A stretch of 64,000 nucleotides of DNA from Omphiscola glabra (GCA_964017045.1 OZ024809.1:29260354-29324353), one strand, 5' to 3'. Positions 1 through 11,815 are shown, counted from the first letter of the stretch. The notes: generated from the letters alone by a model not told the origin. Translations and numbers: made by a program.

Positions 1-714
1 CACCACCGCACAGGGAGTCTTTCGGCCGCGTAGCTAAAATCATCGTTAGGGGTTTTACCGCCACCCAAGCCTCACATCCAGCAACGGCAACAAACAGTTT
101 TAAAAACCGTTTGATTATATCTGGCAATACTAAACAGTTATTTTAAATATCTCACTTCACCTATAAATTAACCATGCGTGTAGGAATGACATATTTTTTT
201 GATTGCATTACAACGTAAAGTCCACGGTGTAGAAAAGGAATATGTGAATTATTACAATGCCAACTTCTACCCAGAGCCACCCCGTTTTTTTAAAATGCTC
301 CCCACTCCCCGGGACGACTTCTTTGTTTTTTTAAGGGGCTCCTACGTTCAAAGTTAATCGTGGCCATTTAACAGATACAATGCAAATATTTCCATTTTAC
401 GAATACATTAATTCATTGTGCGGATGGTCTTGCGGGTCGCATGAAAACATTTCAGGTGGCCACATATGGCCCGCGGGCCGCAGGTTGATCATCTCTAAAC
501 TACGGTTGTAGATCAGAATAAAGCCGTCCCCACGGGTCCATTTGCCAATATTTCCAAATTTGCTAAATCTTCAAAGAGAGAAACATGTGTACGTCATTTA
601 ATAGGTGACGTCAGGGGGAGTAGCTTAATATAACACTGCAATATTCTAAATATATAGACATTAACTGATTCCACACTCACCGATTTTTAAAAAAAAATTC
701 ACTCTAAAATTATA
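1..714. other. non-coding, decayed hAT-like end
   Basis: I see no exon here. Around 455-500 the string ggcccgcgggccgcaggttg, followed by atcatctctaaac, looks like one worn terminus of the CAGGGGTGGGCAAA-type hAT element found intact at 12887-13239. I found no partner end or target duplication. The rest is AT-rich intergenic or intronic DNA. Confidence 0.35.
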
Positions 715-1147
715 TTATTCTTATTAATATTATAAGAAGTTCTTTTATAGCGTAGTAGCCCAACCTAGGGCTGGGCTCACCACGCTGTACATACAATTTA
801 ACAAACATAACCATGAACTTAAAAATTAACATACATTAATTAAATAAAACACAACAAATGTGTATTCGCTGGCACCAGTCCATAACTTTTTAAATGTCAA
901 GCCATGGACGGCAGCCTGCAGTATCGTAAATCGGTCAGAGGGGGGGGGGGGAATCAGTCAGGATAGTAGAGTTTAAAGACATGTGTTTTGAGCGCAGTTT
1001 TGATGGCTGTGATGGTTGATATATTGCGGATGTGTAGTGGAAGAGAATTCCATTGTTTGGGGTTACAGAAAGATCTTTCGCCGTATGTTTTCGTGCGAGT
1101 CTTGGGGACAGAAAAGATACGCGCATCTGTAACCTGTCTGTAGAAAG
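715..1147 (-). mobile_element. 5'-truncated LINE, 3' end
   Basis: Read on the minus strand, this encodes the C-terminal tail of a non-LTR retrotransposon reverse transcriptase: a segment with YGERSF, then NPKQWNSLPLHIRN, then TALKTHVFKLYYPD and a stop near 954. The pattern (RSF...WNSLP..IR...FK..LKT..F) is the usual end of LINE ORF2. A 3' UTR of about 240 bases follows and runs to an AT-rich tail at 715-735. Related tails lie at 15040-15315 and 21020-21150. It sits in the first intron of the GPCR exon, and its truncated 5' end is only about 10 bases from that exon's splice donor. Confidence 0.7.
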
Positions 1148-1156
1148 GTTCCTTAC

Positions 1157-1506
1157 CTGTCCAGCCAAACAACAAATAAGGCAGCCAGAAATAACGTATC
1201 AGTGAGGCACTTTGTCATCAGGTACATGCAGCAGGACTTCTTGTTGAGGGTTCTGCCCATGAAGATGCCGACCGACGTCAGGTTGCCGATGAACCCTAAG
1301 AGACAAAGCGCCGGGATGAAAAACTTCTGCATCTGCCTGATGGTGACGTAAGTGGGGTCACCGGACGTGTCGTAGCTCTTGAAATCGTCCGAGGAGGTTG
1401 ACGTGGAGAGGTTCTCGTAGTGCGTGCTGAAATCGGCGTTGACTGAGGTCAAATTCAGAATTTGGGTCACGAGGTCTTCGTTGGTGGTTGTCTGGTCGAG
1501 GGCCAT
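1157..1506 (-). CDS. rhodopsin-like GPCR, first coding exon (partial)
   Basis: This exon encodes the N-terminus of a class A G-protein-coupled receptor. The proposed start is MALDQTTTNE at 1506; an upstream in-frame Met at 1647 exists, but the extra 47 residues are proline-rich and unlike a receptor. The first 70 or so residues form an extracellular tail with NLT and NLS glycosylation sites. TM1 follows (FIPALCLLGFIGNLTSVGIF) with the conserved GN pair, then a short basic loop (RTLNKKS), and TM2 contains LTDTLFLAALFVVWL with the family Asp. The frame reaches a stop directly after WLDR, but CTGGACAG|GTAAGG there is a consensus splice donor at 1157/1156, so the gene should continue to the left, outside this window. 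The TM2 wording resembles molluscan FMRFamide/neuropeptide receptors. The ligand cannot be told, and the other five helices are not visible here. Confidence 0.65.
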
Positions 1507-1660
1507 GATAAGGCGAGGGTGTGGGTCAGGGGTCGGACGCTCGTGAAACGGCGACGGCGGGAGAACTCGTTTAAAATAGGAGCTTTCGTGAATAGAGGGG
1601 GATATCACCAGAAGATGGGGAGAGTGCTCTTGTACTAGCTTATGCATTTTTTAACATAAT

Positions 1661-2220
1661 ACAATGAGGCTAGTTGGGTGTCAGAGTGTTACAATGAGGC
1701 TAGTATGGTATCAAAGTGTTACAATGAGGCTAGTAGTGTGTCAAAGTGTTGCACTGAGGCTAGTATGGTATCAAAGTGTTACAATGAGGCTTGTATGGTA
1801 TCAAAGTGTTACAATGAGGCTAGTATGGTATCAACGTGTTAAAATGAGGCTAGTATGGTATCAAAGTGTTACAATGAGGCTAGTAGGGTATCAAAGTGTT
1901 ACAATGAGTCTAGTAGTGTGCCAAAGTGTTGCAATGAGGCTAGTATGGTATCAAAGTGTTACAATGAGGCTACTATGGTATCAAAGTGTTACAATGAGGC
2001 TAGTATGGTATCAAAGTGTTACAATGAGGCTAGTATGGTATCAAAGTGTTACAATGAGGCTAGTATGGTATCAGAGGGTTACAATGTTGCTGGTAAGGTA
2101 TCAGAGTATTAAAAAGTAGCTAGTATCGCACCAGAGTGTTACAAAGTTGCTAGTATCGCATCAGAGTATTACAAAGTAGCTAGTATCACACCAGAGTGTT
2201 ACAAAGCTGCTAATATGATA
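1661..2220. repeat. 30-bp minisatellite
   Basis: About 18 head-to-tail copies of a 30-bp unit beginning acaatgaggctagtatggta and ending tcaaagtgtt; the last few copies (after 2100) are worn. Because 30 is divisible by three, reading frames stay open through it (MRLVWYQSVT repeated), but this is a repeat effect. It lies just 5' of the GPCR exon. Confidence 0.95.
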
Positions 2221-2235
2221 TCCGAGTGCTTTATT

Positions 2236-3050
2236 ATGTAGGTCCATTTGAACAGTTCGAGGTATGCATTGAGAATTATTAATTTCGACCATCACGACGT
2301 CATTTGAAAATATGTCAGAGCTTAAAAAGCATGCGCTCATGCGATATGTTCTCATTTATCAGGGCCAATCTTTTTCTCTTTTTCACTGTTTTTTTTCCTC
2401 CTTCTTTTTTTCTTCCACTGCTAATCTCCGAAATTTGAAAAGGTTTCATCGGTCGACAGTGTGTTCCATCTGTGTGTCAAACAGCATAAGTCCATTCTAA
2501 AAAAAAAAAAAAAAAAAAGATCAAAATCTTTTACATTGTGAGCTTAAAAGGAAAACTGAATTTGCAACGAACTCCCATAAATATTATCTTAGAAAACCCG
2601 GTATGAAAGATTGTAGATAGCGTACGAAGTCTTTGATGCGTGAAAATTAAAAATGCCGAGGTCTCGATATTGATGAATTCCAGGCGCGTGAAAAGAAGCC
2701 GGATATGACGTCGGCGCCGTGCGGTGGGTTACAGTACGATGACGGGAACCCAAACCCAGAACTGCCTACAAGTTTGAATCAACGGGGAAAAAAAGGGGGG
2801 GGGGCGAGAAATGTTATTATCTATTACCCCAAAATATAATTGTTGACACTGATGATTTCAAAAGGCTATACTTAGATTTATATATTTTTAATTCATCATA
2901 TTTCAATGAATATACTTACAAGGCGGATAAAAAACTATTATATATAAAATATTTGCACTAAAATAAAATCTTGGAAATATTTTAGCGTCGGATCAAATAA
3001 TGGGTGAATAGGCGAAAATGACCTATAGAAAACAAGGTGAGCTTATGAGA
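2236..3050. other. non-coding, nothing recognised
   Basis: AT-rich sequence with a T-rich run (2370-2410), an A run (2499-2518) and a G run near 2797. No exon or element with clear ends was found. Confidence 0.4.
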
Positions 3051-3059
3051 CGCTAGCTG

Positions 3060-3552
3060 ACGAGCCACTAACTAACCACAGTATGGATGCGCTTCTCTCA
3101 CACACTAGCAGAGCCACTAACTAACCCCAGTATGGGTGCGCTTCTCTCACACACTGGCATAGCCACTAACTAACCACAGTATGGGTGCGCTTCTCTCACA
3201 CACTGGCAGAGCCACTAACTAACCACATTATGGGTGCGCTTCACTCACACACTGGCAGAGCCACTAACTAACCACAGTATGGATGCGCTTCTCTCACACA
3301 CTGGAAGAGCCACTAACTAACCACAGTATAGGTGCGCTTCTCTCACACATTGTCAGAGCCACTAACTAACCACAGTATGCGTGCGCGTCTCTCACACACT
3401 GGCAGAGCCACTAACTAACCACAGTATGGGTGCGCTTCTCTCACACACTGTCAGAGCCTCTAACTAACCACAGTATGGGTGCGCTTCTCTCACACACTGT
3501 CAGAGCCACTAACTAACCACAGTATGGATGCGCTTCTCTCACACACACACTG
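3060..3552. repeat. 49-bp minisatellite
   Basis: Ten tandem copies of a 49-bp unit starting gagccactaactaaccacag and containing gcgcttctctcacacactgg. Copies differ by a few substitutions, and the last gains an extra ACAC. Confidence 0.95.
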
Positions 3553-4024
3553 GCTAGATGCAGTGTTGCCATGACGTGTACATTTCTTTTGCGCTTTTCA
3601 TTTTGTTTGTGTTAATTTTGTGTCTGCTAATCTGGCCCTCCCAACCAGTCAAATGTACCTAAATGTTATTTGTATCCCCGTTATGAGCAATTAACCCTCG
3701 GTTCGTCGACCCCTTGCTTAAATCGATATCTTAAATATATTTTACATTAGGAGTAGAATTCGGAGGGGAAAAAAATATCTTTAAAAAAATTGTATAACTT
3801 GAAGCAAATTTTTTTGAAGTAGAAACAAATCTAAACAAGAAAGTGCTTTTAATCAAGCACGTATTTTGCACGTCAACCATAATTCCCCCAAGCGGATGTG
3901 GTATTGATTTCTGTAATACCTGGCAGTGGAGTATGGCTGTGATTTTCAATCCGAATTTTGAAGCAAATTTCTTTCAATAGAGCCGATTGGTATATTGGAC
4001 TATAACTTTAAATAGTTCATACGA

Positions 4025-4690
4025 CATTTAGTCCACACGACATATCCAGTCCACACATTCAGTCAATGCGACATACAGTCCATACGCCATACAGTCCACA
4101 CGACATACATTCCACGCGACATACAGTCCATACGACATTTAGTCCACACGACATACAGTCCAAACAACATACAGTCCATACGACATACAGTCCACACGAC
4201 ATACAGTCCACACGACATACATTCCACGCGACATACAGTCCATACGCCATACAGTCCACACGACATACATTCCACGCGACATACAGTCCATACGACATTT
4301 AGTCCACACGACATACAGTCCAAACAACATACAGTCCATACGACATACAGTCCACACGACATACAGTCCACGCGACATACAGTCCATACGACATATAGTC
4401 CATACGACATAAAGTCCACACGACATACAGTCCATACGACATACAGTCCACGCGACATACAGTCCATACGACATTTAGTCCACACGACATACAGTCCAAA
4501 CAACATACAGTCCATACGACATACAGTCCACACGACATACAGTCCACACGACATACAGTCCATACGACATACAGTTCACACGACATAAAGTCCACACGAC
4601 ATACAGTCCATACGACATACAGTCCACACGACATAAAGTCCATACGACATACAGTCTATACCACATACAGTCCACACGACATACAGTTGT
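4025..4690. repeat. 16-bp minisatellite
   Basis: About 41 copies of a 16-bp unit (acatacagtccacacg and variants with cat/cgc/tta changes). Several overlapping long open frames on both strands (for example 4063-4563 minus) exist only because the unit lacks stops in some phases. The array has a higher-order pattern: a block containing ccaaacaacatacagtccat recurs at about 4160, 4320 and 4495. Confidence 0.95.
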
Positions 4691-5214
4691 TTTTTTTCTC
4701 TGTCCTCGTAACCAACATGTTTTTTCCAAACATAATATACAGATGAGTGTGTTTTCCAAAATTGATCCTTCCAAACCATTTCATGGTTATACTACACAAA
4801 ATTTATTATTTATAACTGTGTTCAAATTTTTTGAGAATTCCGGTGAAATTTTTTACGCTAATCATAAAACTAAGGGATGACAATACAGTGAAACTAGCCC
4901 ACAACGCAATAAGCGATGTCCAGAAATTGGATCGATTTAAAAAGCATGGCTGCGTCGTCACAGGGTCTTTAAAAAGTTGGATTTTTTAACAAGTAGGAAA
5001 GATGCAAAATTGCGTTATGTTTTGTTTTTTTGTTGTTTTTTTTGTGGTCAGTGAAATATGTGGTGTAGATAATATGTGATGTGTTGAAGGAGAATATAGA
5101 TTTGTTGATCCTTTTCCTACATTGTAAAAAATACATTTTCTACAGGCGAATGAATACATGTTATTTGGGGAGGCGTGCCACGACTGCCTTATATGTGACT
5201 TGGCGCCACAGTCG

Positions 5215-5345
5215 AGTTTTCCCGTTACGGTGGGATTATCACGTTACTGGGTGGTTTTCGCGTTACAGGAGGGTTTTTCCGTTAGATTGGGATTTTCGCG
5301 TTTAAGTGGGATTTTCGATTTGGACCATCGGGTAACAATCAAGAG
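5215..5345. repeat. imperfect short tandem repeat
   Basis: Four or five diverged copies of a roughly 25-bp unit around gggattttcgcgtta, for example tcccgttacggtgggatta and ttttcgcgtttaagtgggat. No coding potential is seen. Confidence 0.5.
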
Positions 5346-5359
5346 TTAAATAATCATTA

Positions 5360-5690
5360 AATATGCCCTAGCAGAATGCCCCAGCAGAGTGCCCTGGCAA
5401 AGTGCCTCGACAGAATGCCCCGGCAGAGGGCCTAGGCAGAATGCCCTAACAGGGTGACTCGGGAAAGTGCCCCAACAGAGTGCCCCGAAAGAGTGCCCCG
5501 ACAGAGTGCCCCGGCAGATTGAACCAGCAGAACGTCTCGGCAGAGTGCCCTGGCAGAGTGACCCGACAGAGTGCCCCGGCAGATTGTCCCGGCAGAGTGC
5601 CCCAACAGAGTGCCCCGACAGAGTGCCCCGGCAGAATGTCTCGGCAGATTGCCCCGGCAGAATGTCTTTGCAGATGGCCCTGGCCACGTG
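5360..5690. repeat. 13-bp minisatellite
   Basis: About 25 copies of a 13-bp unit, cagagtgccccgg, with many single-base variants (cagaatgtctcgg, cagattgccccgg). It is GC-rich in an AT-rich setting. Open frames on both strands through it are repeat artefacts. Confidence 0.95.
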
Positions 5691-5699
5691 CTTATTAGC

Positions 5700-6650
5700 C
5701 ACAAAACTCATATCGTTTGGGAATCCCTGGTATTTTCTTTAAAACAATTCAGCAATGTGCAGGGTAATAGGCTTAGATGACCGGAGATTTGAGTAATAAT
5801 TATAATCACGCAATACTGTCTAGACGAAGAGCACTGTATTTTGGAATGAGCACGCAACGTATTTTTTCAGTGTCGTTTGGAGCTTGACGTTTAAAAAAAA
5901 AAAGTAGTCGGCTAAGTGCTAGAGAGGTTAAATGGTTAAATCTAAGGTACATTAAACACCACGGCAGCCCTCTACAGTCTTAGATATAATTAACACAACC
6001 ACCTCTAAATGAAGTTGTTCGTAAAAATCCTTCAAAAACTGTCATAGCGAATAACGAGGGCTGGGGCTGAAAATTTTGGCAAAACTTCCGTAAAAGTAAC
6101 GCAATTCATAAGAATCCCAATTAGTGCCCCCCCCCCCCCCCCCCAACCACATAGGCTCGAAATCATACATTTTGTTCGACCCTGAACTATATAAATATTC
6201 TAATGGCCCACCCGCTATCGCACCGCAGATTTATTTCACCAACTATTTCAGAAAAAACAAAAGAAAGTATTACGCACCAAACGCGCTTGCGATTATTTTT
6301 ATTAATTAAACATCTCATTAAGCGCAATTATCGGCACTTTTTTAAAATGAGAAATCAGTTGCATCCTATTACCTTAATAATTTAATTTTTCCCCCATTGA
6401 AAAACAGGCAAAACTAATTTGAGGGGTTTGGGGGATGGTGCTGAACATTCGAGAGAATGTGTTGTCATTGGCATCGAGTCTATGTGCCAAGGTTCGGCTC
6501 GATGGGATGACGGGAAGTGGGTCAATTAGTCGTCGGAAGATTTTGCCACCCCACCAAGAACAAAAAGCGAAGTTAATAGAAAGGATTAAAAAAGATAGGT
6601 GTAATGCAAATGTGGAAGCTTAATTAGTAAATAATGTTAGACGCGCTTTA
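5700..6650. other. non-coding, nothing recognised
   Basis: No exon was identified. It holds a poly-C run of about 18 bases at 6127-6144. The short frame at 6435-6623 has no family resemblance and no splice support. Confidence 0.35.
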
Positions 6651-6662
6651 GTCCATCTAAAG

Positions 6663-6857
6663 CAGTGGTTCTCAACATTTCTACTGCCGCGACCCTTTAA
6701 TACAGTTCCTCATGTTGTAGCGACCCCAAGCCACAAAATTATTTTCGTTGCTACTTCATAACGGTAGAGGATGTGTTTTCCGATATTCTTACGCGATCCC
6801 TGGGAAAGGGTCGTTCGACCCCCAAAGGGGTCGCGACCCACAGGTTGAGAACCGCTG
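6663..6857 (-). mobile_element. SPIN-like hAT MITE, 195 bp
   Basis: A complete non-autonomous hAT element. The left end is CAGTGGTTCTCAAC and the right end GGTTGAGAACCGCTG, flanked by a perfect 8-bp target duplication, ATCTAAAG, at 6655-6662 and 6858-6865. Just inside the right end are the diagnostic strings ggggtcgcgacccacagg and gggtcgttcgaccc; inside the left end are gcgaccctttaatacagtt and cctcatgttgtagcgacc. These match my memory of the short SPIN elements (Space Invaders, Buster group of hAT), which moved horizontally among tetrapods, a triatomine bug and a pond snail. The duplication has TA at its centre, as Buster-type hATs prefer. It is in the minus orientation relative to the usual SPIN consensus. 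Confidence 0.85.
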
Positions 6858-7261
6858 ATCTAAAGAAAATAATTTAAACAAAATTCATGTTTATATTGAT
6901 TTAAAAGCCCCAGCAAAAAAAAAATTAGAATTTTAAGAAAACATAATAATAAATACAAAAATGTGGTATTCAATTACCTCATATTCATTAATCAAACACA
7001 TGTAGAGCGTTTAAACACTCATCGGTTAGGTGAACACATTACACTGAAGTTAAACCATTACGGCCATCACGGAGAAGCAGGAGTTCAGAAATCAAGTCCT
7101 GTTTAACTCATTAGATCACACTCCATTGCTAATAGATTGTTTCCTGTCACGTCTCGTGAAAGAAAGAAAAAAAACCCACATCGCCGTAAAACTCCGTCAT
7201 CGCTCGTGCCGTGAGCAACAAAGCAGACGTAGGACCAGCTCTCTTGTCCAAGAAAAGACAA

Positions 7262-7281
7262 AGCAAAAAAAAAAAAAAAAA
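7262..7281. repeat. poly-A tract
   Basis: A run of about 19 A residues. Nothing shows it to be the tail of a specific element. Confidence 0.6.
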
Positions 7282-7520
7282 AATTAAATGTGACTAGCTG
7301 CGCGTGGAGCGTGGATTACTAATCAATAATCCCCCCTCCCTTTTTTTTTTCTCTTTGACACGAGTAGCGTCCCTTCGGTGTTTGAGTGGTTTTAATGAAA
7401 CGTCATAATTGAACGTTGGAGGATATTTCACGACGGAAAGAAAAAATTAAGTCCAAAAATGATACAACTTTAAACTAAATGGAAGGTTAGAGGATAATTA
7501 TATTATGTAAGGATAGTGGT

Positions 7521-7672
7521 CAGTGGCGTAACAACGGCTTGGCATTGGGGCAGTTGCCAAGGGCGCCGGCCTGCGCCAGTTCCAAAGGGCGCCGCTAAAT
7601 CTCTAATTTTAAAATTTGTATTATTTAAAAAATAAATTAGCCAAGGGCGCCAAAAACCCAGTTACGCCTCTT
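7521..7672. mobile_element. hAT-like MITE, CAGTGGCGTAAC family
   Basis: Left end CAGTGGCGTAAC, right end GTTACGCCTCTT (inverted match CAGAGGCGTAAC with one change), flanked by 8-bp copies atagtggt (7513-7520) and acagtggt (7673-7680), 7 of 8 identical. The interior is GC-rich and repeats ccaagggcgcc and aaagggcgccgc. It is the same family as the copy at 44375-44541, which has a perfect duplication. Confidence 0.75.
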
Positions 7673-7920
7673 ACAGTGGTTCCCGAATTTATTTTTTTAA
7701 TTAGGCGGACCGGTTGATAAAGATTCCCATTGCATAAGAGACATGTTCCCGATTTATTAAATTTTGTTTATTAAGTTGTTTATTTTAATCCGTAATAAGC
7801 CAATGGGAAATGGCTCAATTAACTTTTACCATTACATTGGAGCCTTTAACAGATTTTTAAATGATATTTCATTATTTTAAGAGTCCAGGTCCTAGACTGG
7901 ATACAATTTTCTCACTAAAT

Positions 7921-8122
7921 TCAGTGGCGCTCAGCCATCCTAATGCCTAGTAACCCTTTAGTACAGTTCGTCTTGTTGCGTTGACCCCCCTAATACAAAA
8001 TTAGTTTCTTACTTCTACATAACTGTAGAGTATATGTGGTTTCCTGTGGTCTTAGGTGACCCCTGAGAAGGGGTCGTTCGACACCGCCAAAGGAGTCGCG
8101 CCCCACAGGTTGAGAACCGCTA
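7921..8122 (-). mobile_element. older SPIN-related hAT copy
   Basis: Same architecture as 6663-6857 but worn: left end tcagtggcgctcagccatcc, right end acaggttgagaaccgcta, with the internal strings aaggggtcgttcgacacc and cctttagtacagttcgtctt. The flanks are cactaaat (7913-7920) and cactagat (8123-8130), 7 of 8 matching, again with TA at the centre. Its divergence from the first copy suggests a different subfamily or a much older insertion. Confidence 0.7.
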
Positions 8123-8130
8123 CACTAGAT

Positions 8131-8611
8131 GCAAGTTTTCTTCTCGTAAAGGAACACGGTTTGTATCAACTCGCGTGCACAATTTTGAAGAGAACCATCT
8201 CCTTTGAAACATTTTACCCACTTTCAATTCACAGCCGGTGGAGTTAGAAGTATGATGAAGACGTGCATGATTTCTTTTTGGACAGCAAAAGGGGCGAACA
8301 GCATGGCAAGCCAATGGTTTCTCATTTTGATCACATGGATTCAGTCCCTTTGTTAAATGTGTTACGTGACATGCCACCATTTTTCCCCCCTTAGAAACGA
8401 TACTCGTGGTGGCCAGATTAGGCGTGATCTTGTAATGTTACTTTTTAAAAAAAAATTAAAAATTTAAAAATTTAAATCGGTTTTGTATCTTTTAGTATTG
8501 TCTCTAACATTGAGAGATTTCACATTTCTTGAAATTTTAAAATCTCGCACGTGACGTCAACTTTCCAGGCTCATCCTCATGCGTTCAACGTGGGGTACTT
8601 TTTAAATTCTT

Positions 8612-8616
<5 letters not shown>
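8131..8616. other. non-coding, nothing recognised
   Basis: AT-rich DNA with no credible exon. The short minus frame 8120-8380 overlaps the hAT end and shows no family signature. Confidence 0.35.
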
Positions 8617-8657
<41 letters not shown>

Positions 8658-8780
8658 CTATTTATTTATTTATTTATTCATTTATTTATTTATCTATTTA
8701 CTTATTTATTTTATTTATTTATTTTGGCTAAATAAAATCTTGATTTTTTAAGTTAATAATTTTTTTTTTTTTTTTAAAGT
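8617..8780. repeat. AT and TTTA microsatellites
   Basis: An (AT)n run (8617-8642), a T run, then about 16 units of TTTA/TTAT with interruptions, and a second T run at 8761-8776. Confidence 0.9.
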
Positions 8781-9139
8781 CAAACATCTTTCTAGACTAA
8801 TGTTGTGCGGACCGGCAACGTAAGTCTAGCGGACTAGAGCCCGGCCCGCGAAACCAACATTCAGCGAAATGCCAATGGATGTATTCATTTATTTATTCAT
8901 TTTTGTATTAAACGTTTTACGGTTTCGTTGTGGTTAAAGTATTTTGTCTGATTGTTCTGGAATGCTCAAGGATGTTTCAGTAGGGTAAAACTTTGTTTTC
9001 TAGTTGGTCAGCTCCATCAAGTCCCACTGGTAATTTTGGCAATTTTACTGCACAAAGTAAAGCGATTCACAGTCCAGTAATGGGTTTTCAAATCGATCCC
9101 CAGCAGTAAAAGGGGTCTTAGGATGGAATCTCCTGTCAT

Positions 9140-10195
9140 GAGGGGAATTTTACAATAAATGGCCAATACGTCACTGAGATGGGTTTTCATAATTGATGGC
9201 CCTACAGCAATGAGATGGGTTTTCACAATAGATGGCCCTACAGCAATGACATGGATGGCCACTACAGCACTCAAATGGGTTTTCACAATGGATGGCCACT
9301 GCAGCACTGAAGTGGATTTTCACAATGGATGGCCACTAGAGCACTAAGATGGATTTTCACAATGGATGGCCCTACAGCAATGAAATGGATGGCCACCACA
9401 GCACTGAAATGGATTTTCACAATGAATGGCCACTACAGCACTGAAATGGATTTTCACAATGGATGGCCACGACAGCACTGAAATGGATTTTCACAATGGA
9501 TGGCCACGACAGCACTGAAATGGATTTTCACAATGGATGGCCACTACAGCACTGAAATGGATTTTCACAAAGGATGGCCACTACAGCACTGAAATGGATT
9601 TTCACAATGGATGGCCACTACAGCGCTGAAGTGGATTTTCACAATGGATGGCCACTACAGCACTGAAATGGATTTTCACAATGGATGGCCATGACAGCAC
9701 TGAAATGGATTTTTACAATGGATGGCCACTACAGCACTGAAATGGATTTTCACAATGGATGGCCACTACAGCACTGAAATGGATTTTCACAATGGATAGC
9801 CACTACAGCGCTGAAGTGGATTTTCACAATGGATGGCAACTATAGCACTGAAATGGATTTTCACAATGGATGGCCACTACAGCACTGAAATGGATTTCAC
9901 AATGGATGGCCACGACAGCACTGAAATGGATTTTCACAACGGATGGCCACTACAGCACTGAAATGGATTTTCACAATGGATGGCCACTACAGCAATGAGG
10001 TGGGTTTTCACAATAGAAGGCCCTACAGCAATGAAATGGATGGCCACTACAGCAATGAGATGGATTTTCACAATGGATGGCCACTACAGCAATGAGACGG
10101 ATTTTCACAATGGATGGCCACTACAGCAATGAGACGGATTTTCACAATGGATGGCCACTACAGCAATGAGACGGATTTTCACAATGGATGGCCAC
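9140..10195. repeat. 37-bp minisatellite, about 28 copies
   Basis: A tandem array with a 37-bp unit that starts ggatggccactacagcactg and continues aaatggattttcacaat. The copies at each end carry gcaatgagatgg in place of gcactgaaatgg, so the array has a homogenised core and diverged edges. Several units have lost the central segment (for example 9241-9260 and 10021-10042). Confidence 0.95.
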
Positions 10196-10346
10196 CTTCC
10201 GACAAGTTCGATGTTTCGTTGCGTCCGTATCCCCCGGTTTTTCCCTAGACTGTTTCACATATTCCGTACCTATCAGGTATCTCTCGTCATCCCGGACATG
10301 TTTCCCATGTCCTTCTGTCATAAACTTTTTAAATGTTGTTTTAGAT

Positions 10347-10796
10347 CAGTGATTCCCAAAGTGGTCTATATCGAACCCTAGGGGTCGACGGCAACTTGCA
10401 AGGGGTCCATGTCAGCGAGGGGAATAAATTGGGGGGTGCATGAAATGAAAATGGGGATCTCATGAAAGCAGACTGTGACTTCTATTTTGGCATTCCATGA
10501 ATGGAATAATACACAAACACAGTAGGCCTACCTATGAAGTAAAAATTTAAAAAAACTAAATGTTCATGGAACGTGATGAAGAATCATATAACAATTTAAG
10601 CTATTAGGTATAATTTCTGATATATGAATATAAATTTAAATCTTTCAAAGTAAGTAGCACTATACCGGCTGTCAAAAATACATTTGAAGTTAATGAATTA
10701 GCAAAAAAATTAATATCAGGTAAGCAGGGGGGGGTCTACCCAAGACCGAAAAACATGGCAAGTGGTCTAGGAGACAAAAGAGTTTGGGGACCTCTG
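10347..10796. mobile_element. hAT-like element, 450 bp
   Basis: Left end CAGTGATTCCCAAAGTGGTC, right end gtttggggacctctg, an imperfect inverted pair, flanked by ttttagat (10339-10346) and atttagat (10797-10804), 7 of 8 identical with TA in the middle. No transposase frame is present, so it is non-autonomous. Confidence 0.65.
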
Positions 10797-10804
10797 ATTT
10801 AGAT

Positions 10805-11815
10805 ACATGCAATTTAATTACCTGATGTGTTGGTTTTTTGTTGTTTGTTTTTTTTTTTGGTTTTTTTTTTTTTTTTGTAATCATTATTTTATTGACCAAG
10901 AATTTTAGAAAGGGGAGCTACATCGGTTTGTCAAAACCTTAAAACACGGAACACGTGCCGAGACTAAGCTGTGAACAAAATGTTAGCTCTTTAGGATGTG
11001 TTGAACCTACAGACATGCGGAGATCAAGGATGTCCAAACATGACAAACACACAAGTCAAGTTTTTTTTTTTTTTTTTTTTTTTTAAAGGGAGTTAAAAAA
11101 ACAACACATTTAAGAAATCCCCTTTCATTTTAAAAAAAAAATCCCCGATTGAGTAATCGATTTCTCCCCTTGTAAACGTTCACAAGCCACGACCACTTCT
11201 CACGGTCCCAATAGATCTAACAGACTGATGTTTGCATGATATCTAAATTTACACAGAATGCGTGCAAGAGTGGGGGCTACAGTCCTGATTTATGACAAAC
11301 TGCATCGCGAAGGTTGTCGTCGCCAGCCGGCTCCTCTATTATTTTGCTTTGGTTATCAACGTGGTTTAGAGTGACAGCCTCACCACCCTCTCGTACACCG
11401 CCAATTGTCGTGTGGCTACCACTCAAACCTCCTCACACAAGTTCAGCCCTAAATTTTAAGCTTTATAGACCCATACCCTGCTGACAGATTAGCAGAATTT
11501 TAATAACAATTTGTACTGGAGATTATATTCAGACATAGGAACAGAAAAGAAGATTATAAAAGTAGGTCATCGTCTGGGGCTCTGAGCTACGGATTAAACT
11601 GAAATGGTCATGGCAATTTTGGTGTGTGATTATTTCATTTGATGTAATTAAAAAAAATAAAAATTTGCATGTTTATTTTACAGTAGACAGAGAACAGGGT
11701 GTTTTTTTGAAAATTTAAAAAAGAAAAAAAAAATATATTAAATTATAATAATAAAAGCACATTAATTTATATTGGAAAATGTAATGTGATATTCAAAATA
11801 ATAAAAAGAAAATAG
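10805..11815. other. non-coding, low-complexity
   Basis: T-rich runs at 10844-10876 and 11060-11084 and an A/T-rich stretch at 11640-11810. A GC-richer interval (11270-11420) has no open frame with splice sites that I could support as an exon. Confidence 0.35.

Noticed and set aside
4063..4563. Long minus-strand open frame repeating SCGLYVVWTVCR
   Set aside because: It lies wholly in a 16-bp tandem array, and alternative frames on both strands are equally open; no exon borders or homologue.
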